Shown here: positions 58,460-64,000 of the stretch, in pieces
Numbering within the stretch: position 1 is the first letter of the stretch
Layout of the letters: every line of letters begins with the position of its first letter
From: Methylophilus sp. Leaf416
GTDB taxonomy: Bacteria > Pseudomonadota > Gammaproteobacteria > Burkholderiales > Methylophilaceae
Assembly (NCBI RefSeq): GCF_001424665.1
Contig: NZ_LMQS01000001.1
Span: 187,225 to 251,224 of the forward strand
Direction of reading: 5' to 3'
DNA length: 64,000 nucleotides
Notes under the pieces: generated by a model
Seen by the model: only the letters and a program-made list of their open reading frames with translations
What the model was told of the DNA's origin: nothing
Databases searched by the model: none
Program-made: the position numbers and the translations under genes

Positions 58460-60067
58460 ATGTCTCACTCAAAAATTCTTATTCTTGATTTCGGTTCGCA
58501 AGTTACCCAGCTGATCGCCCGCCGTGTGCGCGAAGCACACGTCTACTGTGAAATCCATCCCTGCGATGTGTCTGACGAATTTGTCCGCAGCTTTGGTGCC
58601 GATGGCATCATCCTCAGCGGCAGTCATGCCAGCGTCTACGAGGAAGAAACCGACAAGGCGCCCCAAGCCACGTTTGAGCTCGGTGTGCCTGTACTGGGTA
58701 TTTGCTATGGCATGCAAACCATGGCGCAACAGCTGGGCGGCAAGGTTGAAGCCGGCCATAAACGTGAATTTGGCTATGCGCAAGTGCGCGCCCGCGGCCA
58801 CTCTGCCCTGTTCCGCGATATCCAAGATGCAACCAATGCTGAAGGTCATGGCCTGGTCGATGTCTGGATGAGCCATGGGGATAAAGTTACAGAGTTACCG
58901 ACCGGCTTCAAAGTGATCGCCAGCAATGATACGACGCCGATTGCAGCGATGGCGGACGAAGATCGCAAATTTTATGCGGTGCAATTCCACCCGGAAGTCA
59001 CCCACACCAAACAAGGTCAAGCTATGCTGGAGCGCTTTGTATTGGAGATTTGCGGCGCAAAACCTGACTGGATCATGGGCGACTACATTGCTGAAGCAGT
59101 AGCCAGTATCAAGGCGCAGGTAGGCGATGAAGAAGTGATTTTAGGCTTGTCCGGCGGGGTCGATTCCTCAGTGGCAGCTGCACTTATTCACCGCGCCATT
59201 GGCGATCAGCTAACCTGTGTATTCGTAGACCATGGCCTGTTACGCCTCAATGAAGGCGATATGGTGATGGAAATGTTCGCTGGCCGTTTACATGCGAACG
59301 TAATCCGTGTCGATGCCAGTAAGCAGTTCATGGGCAAGCTGGCCGGTGTCAGCGACCCGGAAGCCAAACGCAAGATTATCGGCGGCGAATTTGTAGAAGT
59401 ATTTAAGGCTGAAGCGGCCAAACTAAAAGCCAGCGGCGCGGGTCATAAAGGCGCCACCTTCCTTGCACAAGGCACGATTTACCCGGATGTGATTGAATCC
59501 GGCGGCGCTAAATCGAAAAAAGCAGTCACCATCAAGAGCCACCATAATGTAGGTGGTTTACCCGAACAACTAGGCCTGAAACTGCTTGAACCCCTGCGTG
59601 ACCTGTTCAAGGATGAAGTGCGCGAACTCGGTGTAGCACTTGGCTTGCCGCGCGATATGGTCTATAGACACCCTTTCCCCGGTCCTGGCCTGGGCGTGCG
59701 CATTCTGGGTGAGGTGAAAGCCGAATTCGCCTTGCTGTTGCAACGTGCCGATGCCATTTTCATTGAAGAATTACGTAATACCGTAGACGAAAAATCCGGC
59801 AAAACCTGGTATGACCTGACCAGTCAGGCGTTTACCGTGTTCCTGCCGGTCAAATCCGTTGGTGTGATGGGCGATGGCCGTACTTATGATTACGTAGTAG
59901 CCTTGCGCGCGGTGGTTACCAGCGACTTTATGACCGCACACTGGGCAGAATTACCTTACAGCCTGCTCGGCAAAGTGTCTAACCGCATTATCAACGAAGT
60001 GCGCGGCATCAACCGTGTGGTTTACGACATTTCCGGTAAGCCACCCGCCACCATCGAGTGGGAATAA
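58460..60067 (+). CDS. guaA: GMP synthase (glutamine-hydrolysing)
   Basis: 535 residues. Aminates XMP to GMP. The class I glutaminase domain has its nucleophile in [12 protein letters not shown] near 81 and the His-Glu in VQFHPEVTH near 180. The synthetase domain has the pyrophosphate loop [13 protein letters not shown] near 230, and the dimerisation domain ends PPATIEWE. A ten-residue longer form with [11 protein letters not shown] is usual in betaproteobacteria. The start lies six bases after the hairpin repeat, and has no strong ribosome site. Confidence 0.97.
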   Translation: MSHSKILILDFGSQVTQLIARRVREAHVYCEIHPCDVSDEFVRSFGADGIILSGSHASVYEEETDKAPQATFELGVPVLGICYGMQTMAQQLGGKVEAGHKREFGYAQVRARGHSALFRDIQDATNAEGHGLVDVWMSHGDKVTELPTGFKVIASNDTTPIAAMADEDRKFYAVQFHPEVTHTKQGQAMLERFVLEICGAKPDWIMGDYIAEAVASIKAQVGDEEVILGLSGGVDSSVAAALIHRAIGDQLTCVFVDHGLLRLNEGDMVMEMFAGRLHANVIRVDASKQFMGKLAGVSDPEAKRKIIGGEFVEVFKAEAAKLKASGAGHKGATFLAQGTIYPDVIESGGAKSKKAVTIKSHHNVGGLPEQLGLKLLEPLRDLFKDEVRELGVALGLPRDMVYRHPFPGPGLGVRILGEVKAEFALLLQRADAIFIEELRNTVDEKSGKTWYDLTSQAFTVFLPVKSVGVMGDGRTYDYVVALRAVVTSDFMTAHWAELPYSLLGKVSNRIINEVRGINRVVYDISGKPPATIEWE

Positions 60068-60111
60068 CCCTTAACTTTGATTCGATCTCATACTAAACAG
60101 AGAACAAGACA

Positions 60112-61131
60112 ATGAGCACAAAACCGATTATCCTCACCGGCGACCGCCCTACTGGCCCTTTGCATCTGGGGCATTTTGTCGGCAGTTTGCGCAACCGCGT
60201 GAAATACCAGCATGAATACAAGCAATATGTGATGCTGGCTGACGCACAGGCGCTGACCGACAATATGGATGATATTGATAAAGTGCACCGTAATGTGGTC
60301 GAAGTGGCGCTGGATTACCTGGCGGTGGGCATAGACCCCAAGTTATCGACCATTTTCATCCAGTCTCAGGTGCCAGAGCTGACTGAACTGGCGTTCTACT
60401 ACCTGAACCTGGTCACCGTTGCGCGTCTGGAAAGAAACCCGACAGTGAAAGAAGAGATCCGCCTGCGTGACTTTGAGCGAGATATTCCGGCCGGTTTCCT
60501 CACCTACCCGGTTAGCCAGGCGGCGGATATCACTGCATTCAAGGCGACGCTGGTTCCGGTCGGTGAAGACCAGATCCCGATGATAGAACAAACCAACGAG
60601 ATCGTACGCCGCTTTAACCGTACTTATAAAAACGCCAGCACCAAGCAGGAAATCCTGGTGGAAACCAAAGCCCTGGTGCCGGAATTGGGCCGCTTGCCGG
60701 GCATTGATGGCAAAGCCAAAATGAGTAAATCTCTGGGCAATGTGATTAACCTCGGTGCAACAGCTGACGAAGTCACCAAGGCAGTCAAACGCGTTTACAC
60801 AGACCCATTACATTTAAAAATCGAAGACCCTGGTCATGTTGAAGGCAATATTGCGTTCACTTACCTGGATGCGTTTGATACCGACAAAGCCGCTGTTGCT
60901 GAACTGAAAGCGCATTACACGCGTGGCGGCCTGGCGGACAGCATTGTAAAAAAACGCCTGGAAGCGGTTTTGCAGGAAATGCTGGAACCTATCCGCACCC
61001 GCCGTGCCGAACTGGCTGGCGACAAAGGTTATATCTTGCAGTTGCTACGTGAAGGCACTGAGCAAGCGCGTGAAGTGGCCGCGCAGACCATGAGTGAAGT
61101 ACGCGCTGCACTGGGATTAACCTATTTCTGA
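60112..61131 (+). CDS. trpS: Tryptophan-tRNA ligase
   Basis: 339 residues. Class Ic synthetase that charges tRNA-Trp. The HIGH-type motif is [12 protein letters not shown] at about 13-24, and the KMSKS motif is [12 protein letters not shown] near 203. The C-terminal helical anticodon-binding region follows. Length matches the compact bacterial form. It lies 44 bases after guaA with AGAGAAC upstream of the ATG, and 28 bases before greB. Confidence 0.97.
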   Translation: MSTKPIILTGDRPTGPLHLGHFVGSLRNRVKYQHEYKQYVMLADAQALTDNMDDIDKVHRNVVEVALDYLAVGIDPKLSTIFIQSQVPELTELAFYYLNLVTVARLERNPTVKEEIRLRDFERDIPAGFLTYPVSQAADITAFKATLVPVGEDQIPMIEQTNEIVRRFNRTYKNASTKQEILVETKALVPELGRLPGIDGKAKMSKSLGNVINLGATADEVTKAVKRVYTDPLHLKIEDPGHVEGNIAFTYLDAFDTDKAAVAELKAHYTRGGLADSIVKKRLEAVLQEMLEPIRTRRAELAGDKGYILQLLREGTEQAREVAAQTMSEVRAALGLTYF

Positions 61132-61159
61132 TTACCGACAGGGAATATCACACTACACA

Positions 61160-61657
61160 ATGAGTCGCGGATTTGTAAAGGAAGATGATCTGGAACTGGC
61201 GGGTACCGACCTGCCTGAGCGGCCGGTCAGCCTGCATACAAACTACGTGACTCCAGATGGCCTGCAACAATTGCAGCAGTCTGTAAAAACACTGGAAAGC
61301 CAGCGTCCGCAATATGCCGCGCGCAAGGAAGACCCGAACGCGCAACAGAAACTGGCCGAGATAGACCGTGATTTACGCTATTTATTTGCCAGGCTGGAAT
61401 CTGTACAACCGGTTGATCCTGCCCAGCAACCGCGACATACCGTATTGTTTGGCGCGACAGTGACTGTAGAAGATGAGGAAGGCCAGCAGTTGCAGTTCAA
61501 AATAGTCGGCGAAGATGAAGCCGATATTGCCCGGCATAAAGTCAGCTATGTATCTCCGCTGGCTAAAGCGTTACTGGGTCGCAAAGTCGGCGACAGCACT
61601 ATCTGGCAACGACCGGCAGGGCCGTTGCAATTAGACATTTTAAATATTGAATATTGA
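61160..61657 (+). CDS. greB: Transcription elongation factor GreB
   Basis: 165 residues. Binds in the secondary channel of RNA polymerase and rescues backtracked complexes by stimulating transcript cleavage. N-terminal coiled coil (about 30-75: LQQLQQSVKTLESQRPQYAARKED, then LAEIDRDLRYLFARL) with the acidic tip, then the FKBP-like domain with GATVTVEDEEG and YVSPLAKALLGRKVGD. The unusually early residues (MSRGFVKEDDLE) match GreB better than GreA. Separated by seven bases from the nitroreductase gene. Confidence 0.93.
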   Translation: MSRGFVKEDDLELAGTDLPERPVSLHTNYVTPDGLQQLQQSVKTLESQRPQYAARKEDPNAQQKLAEIDRDLRYLFARLESVQPVDPAQQPRHTVLFGATVTVEDEEGQQLQFKIVGEDEADIARHKVSYVSPLAKALLGRKVGDSTIWQRPAGPLQLDILNIEY

Positions 61658-61664
61658 AGACTAA

Positions 61665-62270
61665 ATGAAAGTATCACAAGCCATCAACGAACGGCGTTCT
61701 GTTAAGAGCTACGACCCTGACCACCGTATGACAGAAGCGGAAATTCAGCAACTGATGTCGCTGGCAATGCTTTCCCCGACCGCATTCAATATCCAGCACT
61801 GGCGCTTTGTAGTGGTAACTGACCCGGTGCTGCGTCACCAGATTCGTGCTGTGAGCTGGAACCAGGCGCAAGTGACCGATGCTTCGTTGCTGATTATTTT
61901 GACTGCTGACCTTAAAGCCTGGGAGAAAGACCCTGCACGGTACTGGGTCAATGCGCCCAAGCAAGCCAGTGATTACCTGGTGAAGGCTATCCATGACTAT
62001 TACACAGATCACGCCCAGGCCGAACGGGATGAAGGCATGCGTTCGGGTGGCATGGCAGCCATGACATTGATGCTGGCCGCCAAGGAAATGGGTTATGACA
62101 CCTGCCCTATGGATGGCTTTGACTTCGACGCGGTTGGCAAACTGATTAACCTGCCGGCGGACCATGTGCCGGTGATGTTTGTAGTAGTAGGCAAACCACT
62201 GGAAGCTGCCAAGCCGCGTAGCGGGCAACTGCCACTAAATGAAGTCGTCATTTACAACCGTTTTGAATAA
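61665..62270 (+). CDS. Nitroreductase-family flavoprotein
   Basis: 201 residues. FMN-dependent oxidoreductase fold: INERRSVKSYDPDH at the N-terminus (FMN phosphate site), SLAMLSPTAFNIQHWRFVVV near 35, and MAAMTLMLAAKEMGYDTCPMDGFD near 125. The family reduces nitro compounds, flavins or quinones using NAD(P)H, but substrate cannot be told from sequence. Its position directly after greB suggests cotranscription only; no functional link is known. Confidence 0.9.
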   Translation: MKVSQAINERRSVKSYDPDHRMTEAEIQQLMSLAMLSPTAFNIQHWRFVVVTDPVLRHQIRAVSWNQAQVTDASLLIILTADLKAWEKDPARYWVNAPKQASDYLVKAIHDYYTDHAQAERDEGMRSGGMAAMTLMLAAKEMGYDTCPMDGFDFDAVGKLINLPADHVPVMFVVVGKPLEAAKPRSGQLPLNEVVIYNRFE

Positions 62271-62342
62271 TTTTGCGTGACTTTGAATAAAGCACGCAGC
62301 CTTGATTAGCGATTTAATTAACTATTTTTTGAGAGTTCTTGC

Positions 62343-63938
62343 ATGTTAGTTGCAAACAATATCACCATGCAGTTTGGATCCAAGCCACTGTTTGAAAACG
62401 TTTCCGTTAAATTCGGCGACGGTAACCGCTACGGCCTGATCGGCGCCAACGGTTGCGGTAAATCTACCTTTATGAAGATCCTGGCCGGCGTACTGGAACC
62501 TACCAGCGGCAATGTCAGCCTGGATCCCAATGAGCGTATGGCTTTCCTGAAACAGGACCAGTTTGCCTACGAAGACCAGCGTGTGCTGGATGTGGTCATG
62601 ATGGGCCACGAACAAATGTGGAAAGCCATGCAGGAGCGTGATGCGATTTACGCCAATCTGGAAGCCACTGAAGACGATTATATGCGCGCCGCCGAACTCG
62701 AAGGTGAATTCGCTGAATATGACGGCTACACCGCTGAAGCACGTGCTGGCGAGTTGCTGTTAGGCGTAGGTATTCCTATCGAGCAACATACAGGCCTGAT
62801 GAGTGCGGTAGCTCCGGGCTGGAAATTGCGTGTATTACTGGTGCAAGCTTTATTCGCTAATCCAGACGTATTGCTGCTAGATGAACCAACCAACAACCTG
62901 GACATCAACACCATCCGCTGGCTGGAAGATATCGTCAACAACCGCGACTGCACCATGGTCATCATTTCGCATGACCGTCACTTCCTGAACCAGGTCTGTA
63001 CGCATACCTGTGATATGGATTACGGCAAAATTACCTCCTACCCAGGTAATTACGACGATTATATGGAGGCCAGTATTGCTGCGCGTAATCAGCAGGCCAA
63101 AGACAATGCCAAAGCCAAACAGCAGATTGCCGATCTGCAGGACTTTGTACGCCGCTTCTCTGCCAACGCGTCTAAAGCCAAACAGGCTACCAGCCGCGCC
63201 AAGCAGATTGATAAAATCAAAGTGGAAGAATTCAAGCCTTCCAGCCGCCAGTATCCATTCATCCGCTTTGAATTCGACGACAGGGAAAAACTGCACCGTA
63301 ACGCGGTAGAGCTGAAAAAGCTCAGTCATGGCTTCGACAAACCATTATTTAACAATGTGGAAATGATGTTTGAAGCCGGTGAGAAAGTCGCGATTATTGG
63401 TGAAAACGGTATTGGCAAAACCACCTTCCTGCGTGCATTGGCCGGCGATTTACAGCCCAAGCATGGTGAAGTGAAATGGGCAGAAAAAGCCAAACTCGGT
63501 TATTTTGCGCAGGACCACGAATACGAGTTTGAAAAAGGTGAAGACCTGTTCGAATGGATGACTGCTCAGCGCCAGCAAGGCGATGATGACAACACTGTGC
63601 GCAGCATGCTGGGCCGTTTGCTGTTCCCTACCGAAGCTACCAAGAAGTCAGTGAAAGTGCTTTCCGGTGGTGAAAAAGGCCGCATGCTGTACGGCAAGCT
63701 GATGCTGGCTAAAACCAATGTGTTGCTGATGGATGAACCGACCAACCACATGGACATGGAATCCATTGAAGCGCTGAATACCGCGCTGGATAAATACAAA
63801 GGCACCCTGTTTTTTGTCAGCCATGACCGTGAATTTGTGAGTTCAATCGCCACGCGCATTATTGAAATCAAGGCTGATGGCATTGTTGATTTCACTGGCA
63901 ATTATGAAGACTACCTGGCCAGCCAAGGGATTGAATAA
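62343..63938 (+). CDS. ybiT: ABC-F family ATPase YbiT
   Basis: 531 residues. Soluble protein with two ABC domains and no membrane segment; ABC-F proteins act on ribosomes as translation factors. It matches Escherichia coli Ybi[26 protein letters not shown], Walker [10 protein letters not shown] near 37 and GENGIGKTT near 353. The first signature is the non-canonical VAPGWKLR of YbiT; the second is LSGGEKGRM. Walker B motifs are [11 protein letters not shown] and [11 protein letters not shown]. The linker (245-305) is basic. The ATG follows TTGAGAG. The remaining 62 bases to the right edge show nothing. Confidence 0.95.
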   Translation: MLVANNITMQFGSKPLFENVSVKFGDGNRYGLIGANGCGKSTFMKILAGVLEPTSGNVSLDPNERMAFLKQDQFAYEDQRVLDVVMMGHEQMWKAMQERDAIYANLEATEDDYMRAAELEGEFAEYDGYTAEARAGELLLGVGIPIEQHTGLMSAVAPGWKLRVLLVQALFANPDVLLLDEPTNNLDINTIRWLEDIVNNRDCTMVIISHDRHFLNQVCTHTCDMDYGKITSYPGNYDDYMEASIAARNQQAKDNAKAKQQIADLQDFVRRFSANASKAKQATSRAKQIDKIKVEEFKPSSRQYPFIRFEFDDREKLHRNAVELKKLSHGFDKPLFNNVEMMFEAGEKVAIIGENGIGKTTFLRALAGDLQPKHGEVKWAEKAKLGYFAQDHEYEFEKGEDLFEWMTAQRQQGDDDNTVRSMLGRLLFPTEATKKSVKVLSGGEKGRMLYGKLMLAKTNVLLMDEPTNHMDMESIEALNTALDKYKGTLFFVSHDREFVSSIATRIIEIKADGIVDFTGNYEDYLASQGIE

Positions 63939-64000
63939 CCCCAGCACCAATCTATTGACTACCTGAGCGAATACCGACGCTGCCTGTGAACTCAAAATAC

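Overview
The window looks like the chromosome of an obligate or near-obligate methylotrophic betaproteobacterium of the family Methylophilaceae (Methylophilus/Methylotenera-like). The evidence is gene content: the formyltransferase/hydrolase genes fhcBADC of tetrahydromethanopterin-linked C1 oxidation, a lanthanide-type methanol dehydrogenase (XoxF), a lanpepsy-like PepSY protein, and the methanol dehydrogenase maturation cluster mxaRSACKL. All of this lies among housekeeping genes in typical betaproteobacterial order. Base composition is moderate and even. I see no insertion sequence, prophage, integrase, CRISPR array, rRNA or tRNA, so this is core chromosome with a few accessory-looking spots.

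Layout. 1-4371 (minus): fhcB-fhcA-fhcD-fhcC with 4-base overlaps, running off the left edge. 4630-16010 (plus): ndk, then rlmN-pilF-rodZ-ispG-hisS-yfgM-bamB-der, with an orphan pair of peptide-type ABC ATPases between hisS and yfgM. 16090-19326 (minus): sppA, a Rieske protein, a gph-like phosphatase and rluC, then a 588-base gap before rne (plus). 22752-27906: crcB, glgA, a candidate sigma-54-driven small RNA, orn, a Ste24-type protease, a small cytochrome c and rsgA. 28074-32271: the lanthanide island, with xoxF (minus), a divergent MocR-type regulator, a second candidate sigma-54-driven structured RNA, and the lanpepsy-like gene (minus). 32446-37362 (minus): alaA-hom-thrC-thyA. 37535-41108: an Mth938-domain protein, a DUF1439 protein, a pilin-like protein, fabB and fabA. 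41373-47974 (plus): mxaRSACK plus two tandem mxaL copies. 47976-53873: a YgfX-like protein, ygfZ, and pyrG-kdsA-eno-ftsB. 54005-63938: nnrD, smpB, ratA, rnfH, a DUF4124 protein, guaB-guaA, trpS, greB, a nitroreductase and ybiT.

How it fits together. XoxF would oxidise methanol in the periplasm using a lanthanide ion plus PQQ. The PepSY protein probably binds lanthanides in the same compartment. The Mxa proteins (AAA+ ATPase, DUF58 and von Willebrand proteins) are maturation factors for methanol dehydrogenase. Formaldehyde carbon carried on tetrahydromethanopterin is released as formate by the Fhc complex. The most novel-looking signals are the two short intergenic units that each combine a correctly spaced -24/-12 promoter with a Rho-independent terminator 60-125 bases downstream and no ORF. 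One exposes CUCC anti-Shine-Dalgarno motifs. The other has three hairpins before its terminator and sits inside the lanthanide island.
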